A stretch of 64,000 nucleotides of DNA from Ipomoea triloba. Lineage: Eukaryota > Streptophyta > Magnoliopsida > Solanales > Convolvulaceae. The stretch's first letter is position 1; each line of letters begins with the position of its first letter. The DNA lies in assembly GCF_003576645.1 (NCBI RefSeq), contig NC_044929.1, positions 4,290,644 to 4,354,643 of the forward strand, given 5' to 3'. Positions 1 through 12,355 of this stretch are shown piece by piece. The position numbers and the translations under genes are program-made. The notes under the pieces are model-generated. The model did no database searches. It saw only the letters and a program-made list of their open reading frames with translations, and was not told the origin of the DNA.

Positions 1-269
1 CACACACACACACACACAAATAGGCATATTAAACTTCTTGGAATGGAAGTATGCAGGTCTTATTTTATTTTATTTGTTTTTTTAATATCACACACACACA
101 CACACAAATAGGCATATTAAACTTCTTGGAATGGAAGTATGCAGGTCTTATTTTATTTTATTTGTTTTTTTAATATCACACACACACACACACAAATAGG
201 CATATTAAACTTCTTGGAATGGAAGTATGCAGGTCTTATTTTATTTTATTTTTTTTTTAATATAAAAAA

Positions 270-300
<31 letters not shown>

Positions 301-395
301 CACACAATAGGCATATTAAACTTCTTGGAATGGAAGTATGCAGGTCTTATTTTATTTTATTTGTTTTTTTTTAATATATGTATTACACTATAGCT
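1..395. repeat. Tandem 88-bp minisatellite with (CA)n linkers, four copies
   Basis: The motif TAGGCATATTAAACTTCTTG recurs at about 21, 109, 197 and 308. The period is 88 bp; the last interval is longer because an A-tract has expanded. Units are separated by (CA)n microsatellite. A single diverged copy, with the same downstream sequence (GATGATGCTATTTACAT), lies at about 9800-9960 in intron 2 of the Ulp1 protease gene, so this array is a multiplied piece of that intron or of a common parent repeat. Confidence 0.9.
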
Positions 396-422
396 AGATG
401 ATGCTATTTACATCACATATTC

Positions 423-645
423 ACCTGTTACCTCATCAGACCCCCCTGCTCTTCTGCCGAGACAGTTCAACCAGCTTCCTCCAAAGGTCAATGATGAAGA
501 AGAGCTCTAAAGGAAGGTCAGGCTGTTGACATCAGGCTAGAGTTGTTGAGCCGGGTTGACATGTTGTCAATCTTTAACCAGATGACCTCGGAAGAGAAGC
601 GCGAGTATTTCCGGGTCCAAGCCCTCGTATATAAATATTGCTTAA
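423..645 (+). pseudogene. Relic of the PF04195-type gene (exon 2 fragment)
   Basis: The stretch from ACCTGTTACCTCATCAGA to the GTCCAAGCCCTC region closely matches 2943-3148, the 3' end of exon 2 of the gene just downstream. It carries indels and an early stop, so it cannot encode the same product. It is joined directly to the intron-like minisatellite on its left. It reads as a diverged partial duplicate trapped in a chimeric locus. Confidence 0.8.
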
Positions 646-709
646 TTTTCAAATCCTAGAAAATTAAATAATAAAAAAAAATTCAAAACCTCGGGTCTGC
701 ATAGTCGGG

Positions 710-1112
710 ATGGACCTTAGTGAAGAAGCTATTCGGGTTCCCAAATTTGTATATGCTGTCGTTTCTTCAATCTGTGTGTCTGAATCTCCCGAGAGAAGGA
801 CTCACTTGGATCACCCTAAGCCCTACATTTTTTTGCAAATTCTTTTATCAGGTATTCATTATATTTTGGTTATGAATATATTTATTTTAATGTATTTCGT
901 GCCATTTAGTTTACTGATGATTATTGAAATTGATAGTTGTATGGTTTTGTTTTAATCTTCCCTCTTTACTTTCTTTCAAGTTTCACCTGAACAAGGTTTG
1001 ATCTCTTGCTATGATGTCTTTGAGTTGGGAGGAGTGGAGGACCCCCTCTTTGATTTTTATCCTGAATCCCGTTGTTGGGTGGATTGTATTGACCTAAATG
1101 CCCATAAACGCT
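710..1112 (+). other. Possible 5' exons of the PF04195-type gene
   Basis: An ATG at 710 opens about 47 codons ending at a TCAG|GTATTC donor near 850. A possible acceptor near 980 (TTTCAAG) rejoins in frame and opens about 43 more codons (…ELGGVEDPLFDFYPES…) before a stop. Donor and acceptor to the main exon near 1132 could not be resolved. These may be coding exons, UTR or chance reading frames. Confidence 0.3.
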
Positions 1113-1131
1113 AATCTCGTTTCTCTTTTTC

Positions 1132-4100
1132 AGGTACCTCTCCTCGTGGGAGTTGTAATCCCATGCCCAAATCGGATAGTGGGGCCGAATATGGCCAGAA
1201 CAGCTATTGTAGTCTATCCAAAAACAGTGGGAATCCAGACCCTTCGTCTTCAAAAACACTTTCTTCAAGATCTAGTGAGACCATTATCAAGGAAATTGAA
1301 GTGAATATCCTCATGCCTGACCTGAAGACAGTACGAACTAATGAGAACGAGCCAATTGTTCCTAGTGCCCAGGGGCGGACTGGTACTGCTCCACACACCC
1401 TGGTTGTGGATCAAATGAGGGGGGAAGATCAGGTAGGATCTGCTGCGCGCTCAAAAGGGAAAGGAGTGGCTTATTCTAATGGAGGCCTGGAAGAGGTGGA
1501 CCCAGATAAGAATTTTGAAGGGCACTTCCGCCGAATAAATAGGCAAGTTGTGCTGGACCTTCTTCTAGACATTTCAAAAGAAGAATATTGGGAGGCACGT
1601 AATCTTATCTCGCCCAAATTCTCTCCCAAATTCAAGACATCAGCTCCGGATGGATGTCGCAGTTTGATGGCCAAGGATGGGACTTATGTGGCTGTTCACT
1701 ATGACTCCATCAAGGCAGGTCTGCGTTTCCCCCTGCATCCATTTCTGGTGAAGGTGCTACTTCATTACAACTTGGTCCCTGCAATGATCCCTCCTAACGG
1801 TCATCGATTGATCACATTGTTTCTTATGGGCCATGCGCTTCTGGGAAAAGAGCCAACATTGGAGCTGTTTCAATACATGTTTAATATATATGAAGGGTTT
1901 GGTGAGCTAGAAGGCTTTGTACTATTTCAAAGTAGACCTTATCGCCGGATGGTTGAGAAAATTCCCAAGTCCATCAAAAGTTGGAAGCGTAAGTATTTCT
2001 TCGTAAAGTTGGAGCAAGATGAAGTTGGGTTTGTGAACCAGTGGCCCTCCAAGGTTACTAAGGTCGCCAACCCCAGTAACTCAGATGCCCTCGACAAAGA
2101 TGTGGCGGCTCTGAGGGCCTTACAGTTAGATGGACTGAATGGCATCACACCCAAGATCCTTTCAGATCTGAAACTTGGCCCTCCAATCCTGGATCAGCTG
2201 GATGGCAGTAAGTATAATTGGTCTTTATTTTCATAATACTCCTTTTTTCATTTGTTCTGTCTTATCTTCTCTAATGTGGATCAGGATCTGCTTCTAATTG
2301 TAGGTGGTTCATCAGGCTCAGGTCTTCCGATCTATGTGGGGATTGCTTCATCTGGAGCTCAAGCACAAGGCTCACCACCTATTCACAATTTTCAAGGCAT
2401 TGCTGAAGCAGCTGATCCTGCACCTCCTAAAGATCAAGGGGCATCCAGGTCCGCCAAGACTGAACCAGTGCCATCTATCGGGGCTCAAACATCTACCCCT
2501 CATGTTGATACTTCTAACCCTTCAGTCATTCTGTCTGGCTCAGCCAAGTTGGCCCAAGTCACAGCAAGCTTGAAGAGGAAAACCTTTTCTGCTAGTGGTG
2601 CTGCAAAGAAGATAAGATTCGGTCTCACTACCAATCATAGTTCCTCTGCCTCTCGTTTGAAGGAGAGGGTCATTCAATCCAGCAAGGTTTCCCCACAAGT
2701 ATTGGCCAAGATCATGTCTCGGAGGAAACCAATCGGGCCTATGGAGGGAGGAAGAGAGAATAGAGTCAAACACGTTCCCGATCCTGCTGGCAGTCCCTCT
2801 GTTCCTCCAACCCAAGTTAGCAAAGCAGAGCCTTATGGTCCCAATGAACCAGGCTTCATCTTCGACCCATCTACACAAGTCAAGACCAGCAGGCCTACTC
2901 ACGAGGAGGTGGTAGCAGGAGCTAGATCCGCTGAGGTAGCTCCACCTGTTACCTCATCAGAGCCCCCCAGCTCTTCTGCTGAGCCAGTACAGCCAGCTTC
3001 CTCCAAAGGTCAACGATGGAGAAAAGCTTTAAGGGAAGGTCAGGCTGTTGACATCGGGCTAGAGTTTTTGAGCCGTGTTGACATGTCAATCTTTAACCGG
3101 ATGAGCTCAGAAGAAAACAAGCGCGAATATTTCCTGGTCCAAGCCCTCCAAGTAAGTCTTAATCTTCTTGTTGAATTTGAAAGATCCAAAGGCCTGGCAG
3201 GTGGAGAATAACAACCACCCGCCAGTTATGCAAAAGCAGAGATGAAGAATCAAGGAATGAGGAAATGTATATAGTACTGAAAGATTACAATATATAACTA
3301 TAATTCAAATTCAGTATTCATAAACAGACAGATAACTGTTAATTTAAGCACCTATTCATAAGCAGACACAACCCTATGGACAGACATAACCCTTTGTTTT
3401 TCAACATATCTATCCTTTTATAATATTCCCTTTCTGATCTGACCATTAACCAATTCTGCTTTTTTGTTTCTAGAATGCTGCTACCTCCACGATTTTCATA
3501 GATCAGAATGCCGAGCTGGAGGCTGAATTGGAGGAGGCTCGCAAAAAAATATCAGCCCAGGCAGGTCAGCTGGAAGAAGCCAAAGAGAGCTTATGGGCTG
3601 AGCAGGCGAAGACCAAGAAGTTGGAGAAACGGGTCTCTGAACTCGAGAAGGATGTTGGGTCCCTGGCTCTGCTGGAGGACGTACAGAAGAGGTTCGGGGG
3701 AATGGTGGTCTTAGCCAAGGTCCAGCAAGCAAATCTGCACGGACTCCACCAAGAGTTAACTTCTCTTCGATCTGCACACTCCGAACTCCAGCACTCCTGT
3801 GTGACTAATGGTGTACTGTTAAATCATAGCTTGGCCCAGGTGGAGCAAGTAGAGAAGAGCTTCACCTCTGAGCTGGCCGATGCTGAGGATGAACTGCCTG
3901 GTCTTCCTGGGAAGATCATAGCTCTGCGGAAGGAGAGGACTAGGGCCATTAACGAGGCAGCCAAGCTGCAAAGCAGCAAGGCGGAGCTCGAAGAGCGTGT
4001 CCGGGCTGAATGCAGAACTAGCTTGCCCTTCCTTTTTGAAGTTATCTCTCAATTCTCGGTTAATGAAGACGGCCAAGAGTTCGTAATTGATGCGGTCGAG

Positions 4101-4313
4101 TCCAACCCAGCTCTTCACAACAAGTTGGAGGAGAGTAGAGCTGAGGCGACTCTCCAGGGTATGCGGATGATGCAGAAGACTATCTATGAACAATTGGAGG
4201 TCGTTTGCCCTGGTTTTAAGGCTGGGGAGTGGGGTCTTCCAGAAGAGATTGCGGATTCGGAAAGTGAAGGACCTAGGAGCCGAGCTGGCACACCTCCACC
4301 TTCTTCTGCTTGA
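1132..4313 (+). CDS. Transposon-associated protein, putative gypsy-type transposon domain (PF04195-like) plus coiled coil
   Basis: Three exons splice in frame: about 1132-2207 (first internal ATG 1163), 2304-3151 and 3474-4313. Junction codons are intact (GGC-A|GT-GGT; CAA|AAT). The first exon carries a block of the type FPLHPFLVKVLLHYNLVP…NGHRLITLFLMG…YFFV, which I recognise as the plant 'putative gypsy type transposon' domain. Exon 2 is Ser/Pro-rich and low complexity. Exon 3 begins QNAELEAELEEARKK and forms long heptad-like coiled coil, ending in a Ser/Pro tail. The function of such proteins is unknown; they usually travel with transposons. A 5' exon probably exists, because the frame is open back to an acceptor at about 1131 with no ATG. 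A shorter relic lies at 423-645. No transposase or integrase is visible. Confidence 0.75.
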
Positions 4314-5801
4314 CCTGGGCAGCAGACCTGCCTATAATTTCCCCAAAAGTAGGTTTTCTCCATTGTTCTTCAGTAAACATAGACTCTGTTAAGCCTGTTC
4401 TGATATCTTGACTTGCAGTGAGAAGAGATTTTAATCTGAACCAGTTTAAGGTATCTTCATTGCTTCCTCTGCTTTTAGTTAAGCAGTGAAAATTTTGCTA
4501 AACTTTTTGAGATGTAGAATTCAATGGAAATTGTGAACTAGTTGTAGGAAGAACTAAAGAAGTATTTACCTTTCACCCTTAGGGAGCAGAAATGGGTGCA
4601 TATTTGTAAGTGGCTAGAATTCAATTCAAACTCTTTTTAGTAATTGTTATGTGCTGATATTTATGTCTAGTTAAAATCTACACTTTGTATAATTATTTAG
4701 GATTTCCATGTGCTGAAACTTCAGTTCATCTCTTTAGATTACATTAAAGAGCTGGTGGCAAACCGGTAGATGGTAGTGTGTGATTAAGATAATTCTCTTC
4801 AATTTTTTCTTGTTTTCTCAGGTGGTGAGATTTACTGAGATGGCTTTCCTTGATAACAATTCCTTTGTGGATAACATTGTTGAATAGATCTGGCAACAAT
4901 AGCGATGATTACGGAAAAAACATCATAAGAACAATAAACGACCTCAAGCTGGACAGAGCATTCAAATTGGTAAATGATTCTTCATTGTGAGGTTGTCCCT
5001 GATGTTATCATAGTGATTTTTAGTATGTTTATTGCTTGTGTCTGTTCGTATAAGAAAAATCTTACTTTGGATTTTTAGTTGTTGATTGGCAGATTAATGT
5101 GTATAAACCAAACTCGACTGGTCTTACAATTTTTTGTAACTCATGTGATAAACACTAATTGTTTACCTTATGATCTTATGTGATCCAGTCTAGGGGATTA
5201 GGAAATCAGGTCTTCTGACAGTTGCAACATGCAAGGTTGGATTACTTAACTAAAAAGTATGAAATTTCCGATTACTTCAACTAGGAAAATTTACATTATC
5301 TACAAGTCTACAACAACAATGGTCCTTAATTCCTAATACATTTCAAGATATTTCTTCCAAAATAAGTTGTTCAAAACTTCACACCTAAACAAGTAACAAT
5401 CTCAGTTTTCTGCAGAGTTTCACTCCCTTTTTCCATTAAAAAGATCAAGGATTACAAAGAAAAATCCATTGAGTAATATAATATACATTGTGAAAAGTTG
5501 TAATAATCCCATAAACAATAAGGGTAAACCTTGTTGTATTTTTTTTTTTAAAGCACTCAATCTCGACCTCTTTCAATGCATATACCTTCAAACATGCATA
5601 TCCACATGTGCCACGTTAGCCCCTATGTTTTTAAACAAAAAATATAAATCTTTTCTTTCTTTTTATTTTTTGGAAAACAAAAAGAAAAAACTTTTTTAAC
5701 ACAAAAATAACATGAAAATCAAATCAATACTGAGTAAGCACCAACTTGGCAACTTCTTACTAAAAAGCACAAACTCGTCATAAAGGTAACTTGTTAATTG
5801 G

Positions 5802-5838
<37 letters not shown>
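4314..5838. other. Intergenic, no gene seen
   Basis: Probable 3' UTR of the preceding gene, then AT-rich sequence. No supported reading frame or RNA gene. An (ATA)n microsatellite sits at about 5802-5837. Confidence 0.5.
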
Positions 5839-5839
5839 T

Positions 5840-6160
5840 GGACAAGAAGCTTTGAGTTGGCTTAAGGAGTTGGAGTTGGACAATGTGGACATGGAAATGG
5901 ATGCGCTCCAAGTTTGCAGTGTTATTCAATTGGTTGATTTTTATTCTTTCTTAGGCTTAATTATTTTGGATATTGAAGAATCTAGTATGTCGTTTTATGA
6001 TTTACGTTTCATATCATATCTCTTAAGAGATCTGCGAATCAAACTGCCCATGCGTTAGCTAAGGAAGCCATTTCTGTGTCGAGTACCGGGGTTTGACTTG
6101 ATGAGCCCCTTCTATTTTTGGCTTCCTATATTACTTTTGATATAATAAATTGATTCCCTT
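5840..6160 (+). pseudogene. LINE 3'-end relic (RNase H-like C-terminus)
   Basis: Translation gives SWLKELELDNVDMEMDALQV, then after a frame change RSANQTAHALAKEAISVSST. This pattern (E.D...V… then SAN..AHALA) is the C-terminus of the RNase H domain found in plant non-LTR retrotransposon ORF2. Frameshifts and stops show it is dead. It has no link to the LINE at 31 kb beyond superfamily. Confidence 0.65.
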
Positions 6161-6170
6161 TTCTTTAAAA

Positions 6171-6201
<31 letters not shown>

Positions 6202-6811
6202 GAGTTAATTCCAGAAATGATCATTCGACTATTGACTTTTACCAATTTTTGTCCTCGACTTTTAGTTTGACCAAAGTTAGTCCTTTAACTATTGATTTTG
6301 TACCAATTTTGGTTCTTCTGTTAAATCTATGTTAAATAGGTGTTAAAATTGAGGGCAAAAATGTAAAACCAAATATTTGAGCCTTTTATATATTACTGCA
6401 ATGTAATATATACTCCGTAATATTTATTTTTTTTTTTGCTTTATTCTGTGTTAATTTTTTACTGTTCTAATTTGTCATTTTTCTGGTTGAAAATTTGGTA
6501 ATCAAAGTGATGGATGAGTTTAATCCAAAAAAAAAAAAATTATGGAATATATATTACAAAGTGATGGATGAGTTTAATCCAAAAACAAATTATTAAGGAA
6601 TATATATTACATTGCAGTAATATATAAAAAGCTCAAATATTTGATTTTATATTTTTACCCTCAATTTTAACACCTATTTAACATAGATTAAACAGAAGGA
6701 CCAAAATTGGTACAAAATCAATAGTTAAGGGACCAACTTTGGTCTAGTTAAAAGTCGATGACAAAAATTAGTAAAAATCAATAGTTGAAGGATCATTTAT
6801 GGAATTAACTC
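6202..6811. mobile_element. Mutator-like foldback element, 610 bp with long TIRs
   Basis: Left arm GAGTTAATTCCAGAAATGAT matches the right end ATTTATGGAATTAACTC inverted. The arms continue for roughly 210-240 bp as near-perfect inverted repeats (about 6202-6415 and 6595-6811). Flanks on both sides are TTATTATTA (6193-6201 and 6812-6820), a 9-bp duplication as expected for Mutator-like insertion. The flank is an ATT microsatellite, so the TSD alone is weak evidence. It has no coding capacity. Confidence 0.8.
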
Positions 6812-6820
<9 letters not shown>

Positions 6821-6843
<23 letters not shown>

Positions 6844-7678
6844 TTGCAAGTTTTTAGGGTTTAGATAACACTTTTTTGATGAGATTCAATTATACTACTT
6901 AACCTAGTATGAGAATTTTATTCATATACTAAATATTATAGTATTTTTTATGCGTGATGCGCAAAAATTGATGTTAATATTAGTACTCTATATTAAAATC
7001 TTATATTTATGTAAATTTTAGATATTTATATCAATAATAATAATAATGTAAATCATTTTTATAAATTTAGTATCTATATTTTAGGAAATAACTTATATAA
7101 TACTCCAATACATAATGTCTATATATGGTGGATGCATGTGCATAACAATAATAGTTGAAAAAGATAACGCAAGTTATAATAGTAATGATATTTTTTAGCA
7201 AAGTATTGTATAGTACAACTTTTATAGCATAATGTAAAAAAAGTAACAGAGAAAATTGATATAAATGAATGATATAATTTTCATTCACACTTATTACTGG
7301 TTAGAAGATAGAAGATTATATTTTTAAATTAATTTAGAGAAGGGTTCTTTTTATTTTTTTTGTTATTATTAAATTATCATTATCATAGGGAAACTGGAAA
7401 AGAGTGGAAAAAAGAGGAAAAAAAATGAAGTGGGAAAATTGGAGAGTTATTTATTTATTTATTTTTACATTAAACATGCCCTATAATAATGACACATGTT
7501 CCACTTGGTATTTTAGCTTATACAAATTCCAAGCCAAAAGCCCAAAATATAGCACCATCGAATCCCTGGCAATAGTCTACAGAGTATTTTGTTCCTTCCC
7601 CTCCATTTTCTCTCTCTTCCCCAGAAAATTAGAGCTCAGAGGATTCATCACACTGCTTCACTCTCTATACACATTTGC
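6821..7678. other. Intergenic region upstream of the Ulp1 protease gene
   Basis: AT-rich DNA with (ATT)n at its left edge. The last ~120 bp before the ATG at 7679 is richer in C and T (CTCCATTTTCTCTCTCTTCC), fitting a 5' UTR. No gene seen. Confidence 0.5.
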
Positions 7679-9596
7679 ATGGGGGGAGGAAGTGAGGAAA
7701 AGCAGAAGGGAGGCATACCGCTTAACATTGACGAGTTATTACGGGACCGCGAAGACGAGCCTCCGCCGGAGCTGGTGGTAGTCTCCACCGCTGCGGTGAA
7801 ACCGCCGTCAACGGTGATGGACGACGATGAACGTAGGGACGACCTACAGGAATTGTCGGATGAAACGCTCAGGGTTAAGATTGAGAGGACCAATAGACTG
7901 CTATCCTGCAAAAATTTGCCCGATGGTGGCGAGAAGTTGAGACACTTCATCAAGCGCCTCCGGAATGAACTGGAAAGGAGGCAACGTGACCATCTCCGAA
8001 AGGTGATTTATTATTTAGTTTATTTATTTTTTAGATTGAATAACGTGATAGGTTAACTTTAAACTTACAACATTGATTTTTTATTCCGAGTTTGGAACTA
8101 TATGGAATTCCAAAACCCTACTTAGAAGGGAATGTGCCTATTCAGTTAATAGGTTAGCTTTTGCTCAAGGTTTCTTGATCAATATATAAGCACGGCCTTC
8201 TGTGAACAATTGTTATCAAAGTGCAGTAACCTGGTTATTGCTATGACTGGGAATCTGTGATTGAGGATAATATGGTTGATTTTAATTTTTTTTTTTTGTC
8301 GGAGTTCTGCAAAATCTGAATGAGCCACATCTGTGGTTGGTTGACTTTGATGTAATTGTGAGTCTAATGGTTTGGTTGCATAATTTTCTGCCAACTCATA
8401 TTCTTTGCTCTGAAGATAAAGATGGGCCTTTGACATTTTATATGCTTTAAGCTGGTTGTTGTTAAACAGATACCATATTTTATCTTGTTGCGGACTTAGA
8501 GATTTTCCTTTATTTTAATGAGTATATTCATGATCATAGTATAATGAGGAAAGCATAGTTGTACTACTTTTATACTATTATTGATTTCACATATATTAGG
8601 TAATCTAACATATACCCTTAACTTGAGATTGATCTGGAGTTTGTTGAAGTAATGTGATGTGAGTTCCTTAGTAAATACATCTGTGAACTGATTGTTAGAA
8701 AGGACTAGTGAATATGAATTTCTCCTGAAGCCACCGCACTCTATCAAAGTGATAGTCAATTTCCGAGTGTTTAATATGTCATATGTGCTTTAAATATAGA
8801 ATTGTGACCTTAGGTAGATAGCCTTGACATTGTCACAACGTGAGAGTGGTGCATCCCATAAAGGGCTATGTAGTATACTGCATCTAAGTGACCTTGATCC
8901 AGGATTGCGCCACAGCCCTATATTCTGCTTTTGTACTAGAGCGGGGTATGGTGTGCTGTTTGCCTGTTTCTTAGAACTTCAAGAAATAAGGTTCGGCCCA
9001 AAAAGCACAGCATATCAGGGCTGGAGCATATATTGTCTTACCTATTTCATTTTCTTCTTTTCCCCTTAGAACCCAAGGTTTTGCTGGTTGAATAAAAATC
9101 CTGTTGATAAATAACACTTATCTAATTGCTTCTTTTATTATTATTATTATTATTATTACTAATTATTATTGTTAACTAGATTTGTGTCACTTGCAGATGT
9201 ACATTGTGCATTTAAATACTGCATTGCAATTGAAGAACATGTTGCTTTGTCCACTAAATTGCATTAAAGTTTCATAGTTCTTTTTTTTTTTTTGGTACTA
9301 AGAAAGCACCTATTGGTGAATTTTATGAATATTTCACCAATAGAAGTGACAAGGTTTTTCAGTAGTGGTAGATGTGCTTTGAGTGCTAACCTAAAAGTAA
9401 TTGTAGCATGAGTAAGCCATGTTCACCTATTTACTTCCATAATATACACTTAATATGAATTCTATTATTCATGCTCATTTTTAGCCATTAATTTTTATTT
9501 CTTCTACAGGAAGTTGATAAACAAGAAGGGCATGACCACATTGGGGCAGGTGAAGTTTATATTACTTCTGTAAATATGTTGTATTATCTCTTCTGC

Positions 9597-9645
<49 letters not shown>

Positions 9646-12324
9646 AGAACTGTTTTTTTTTCCCAATATCTTTTGCTTCAGTATACTGTTAGGGTCTTAG
9701 GGAAACTGCTTAGAAAGAAAATGATTTATTGCAGACTATTGGATTTCATTGGGGTTTTGTAAGAACAGGCTCAAGTTCATGATATAAAAATATGTAATAT
9801 GCAAACACACACACAAACACAATAGGCATATTAAACTTCTTGGAATGAGAGTATGTGGGTCTTTTTTTATTTATTTTGTTTTATTATTATTATTTTTTAT
9901 ATATGTATAGATGGATGATGCTATTTACATAGTTCACATATTCACAAATGTTGAGTGGGCAAGGATAAGAGCTAGATGTAATTGTGCAGGTTTATCTAAT
10001 GGCTTCATGCAACCGGCTCCATCATCTTCCACACCAAATTCACAATCTTCATTTGCTGCTTGTTTTTCAAAGCGTTTGGAACCAGTACATTCTTATAATC
10101 TTATTCTTGACTAATCATTACCTGGTTGTGGATTCTTTAACAACTGAAGTTTGCCCTTCTAATTTTCGTGCATTGATAATAAGGGAAACCATAAGGTGGG
10201 CAATGCCTTTGAAAGCGAAATGAGTACTCTAAATCCTTGTGACAGCAAAAGGGTACCCAAAAGACAGATTCCGCCAAGGAGAAGACAAGAGAGAGGGTTG
10301 TCTTCACGCAGTGCATCTTTTAAAGCTCGTCAGCGACTATCTAATACTGGTTTGAAAAGAAGTATTTCTTCTACTACATCACATTCTGAGGAAGACTTCT
10401 ACAGCAGTGTGACAAAGAAGTATATTAGTTCTTCGTGCCTCATTTTTCTTCTGCTTTATCTGCTATAAAATGTGATTTAGTCCTTTCATGGAGCACATTT
10501 TTGTATTGTTATTATTATTATTTTTTAAATCTTTTTTTGCCTCTAGTGCTGTTCCCTGCAATCTTTGTTGCATGTTCTAAACTTGATATATTCATTCCCC
10601 TCTCAGGAATAATTCTTCAGAAGTCCAAGGTTCAAATAGGCCAAGGTGCAAAAATGTATGTTCTACTATGCTTCATTAATTCTCTGTTTACAGTTTACAT
10701 GTTCTTTGCCTTGTATATTCTTTGGGATTTTGTACTCAAAATTTATATATGATCAGAAACCTTACCATTAAAGAGGCTTTCATCTTATCTTCTATTTGCT
10801 CCTATAGTCTTAGGTCATTTTTAATTTATAATTTCTGAGATTTATATATGGATTGAATTATGTTGCTTCTTGTAGGGGGAGACTGTTGTTCTTGTGGATG
10901 AGGAGGAACAAGAGGCCAAGCAGATGGATCAATTGGACTTTATGGATGAAAGGTAATGAGTTTACTCTAACTTCTGACTTTTTTTAATCTCATTTTCTTT
11001 TAAACATGTCAGCTTCCTAGAATGTGACCTGTGAGGCAATTATTATCTCTGTTTGTCATTTCAGCACCAAAGATTTGAAGCTGTACTATCCTTCTAGGTA
11101 TGGTGAGCTCTCTTTCTTTACTTTTTGCATCCTTGCCTCTTGAATACTAACATTTTACAAGCTGTTTTGCTTGGTGGAATAGAGATGATCCAGATCCAAT
11201 TGAGCTTTGCTATTCAGACATGGAATGCCTTGCTCCTGAAGCATATTTGTCATCAACCATAATGAACTTTTATATCCGGTAATGTTGATTAGAGATGATT
11301 TCAGATAGTTCAATGTATTGGTCATGATGAGTTCATAGATTATTGTTTCTGTTTCTCGGACTGGTACCCTTCCCTGCTATCCTTGATTCCTCCAAAACAG
11401 ATGGACAGAATCACAACTAGAAAAATAGGAAAGCTGTTGTTACTTCACTATATTTGCAAACTTCAGAGTAATCTATTCTGCTGAAGTTTTTATTTTCAAA
11501 TTATTGATTTCCAATGATGGTGCTAGAAACATACAGACTGCATGTGTATGGTGAGAGCCACCAAGACTGTTGCATTAAGATTAATTGGTGTTTGGATGGG
11601 AGAAAATAAATTAGGACTTGAGCAATGAATGTATGTGAGATGTATCGCTGCCAATTAACATTTCCTAACAACTTGGTGCAATGAAATTATAAATCCAAGG
11701 TGCTCTATAGTATTAGATATTTAGATCTGAAAATAAGCTAAGACCTGGATTGAATTGGGCAAATAACAGTTTCTAGCAAACAAGGCTTAAAGCCATAAAT
11801 ATGTGGAAATTGCAGATTTAGGAAGATAGAAGTATAAGAAATTTAATTGCTAAAGAAGGCCAATCTTCTGCAGGCTGGTCTGAAGTCAATGAGCTGAAGG
11901 GCGAAAATCTTATAGTTTGAGAACTAAAGTGCATACTTGAAAGTTTTTGCATGTATTTTTAACCCAAAGCTCCCTCTATTTTTATCTTTTTAAATTTTAT
12001 AAGCATACAAATGGAGATGGGTGATGCAACAGAGATTTCTTAGGGGGTCACCCTTCCTAGGACTACACTTGCCCAAGCAGTGCTTAATTTAGAAGTTTTA
12101 TGGGATCCAGTATTTCATCCCATTAATTACTCATTATTCACCTATTTCGGCTGAAGTTCAACTGTTCAAGTACTAGGTTGCTTCATCATTAAATATCAAA
12201 TAAGTGGCATGCCATGATCTGCAAATTTCTCAGCTAGAACTCTAGATAAAAAATATACTTGACTGCAATAGTACAATCAAGACAAGCTTATACCTGATTC
12301 AAAATATGCCTTTCAAAAACAGTA

Positions 12325-12355
<31 letters not shown>

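Noticed and set aside
139..393. 84-codon frame in the CA-repeat array
   Set aside because: Translation of microsatellite and tandem repeat; Thr-His and Lys runs only.
1098..1304. Alternative small plus-strand frame overlapping the PF04195-type exon
   Set aside because: Overlaps a well-supported exon in another frame; no family signal.
2540..2902. 120-codon minus-strand frame
   Set aside because: Antisense shadow of exon 2 of the transposon-associated gene.
3819..4193. 124-codon minus-strand frame
   Set aside because: Antisense of the coiled-coil exon, no recognisable motif.
10435..10752. Plus-strand frame across Ulp1 intron 4
   Set aside because: Hydrophobic low-complexity translation of a T-rich intron; it crosses true splice sites.
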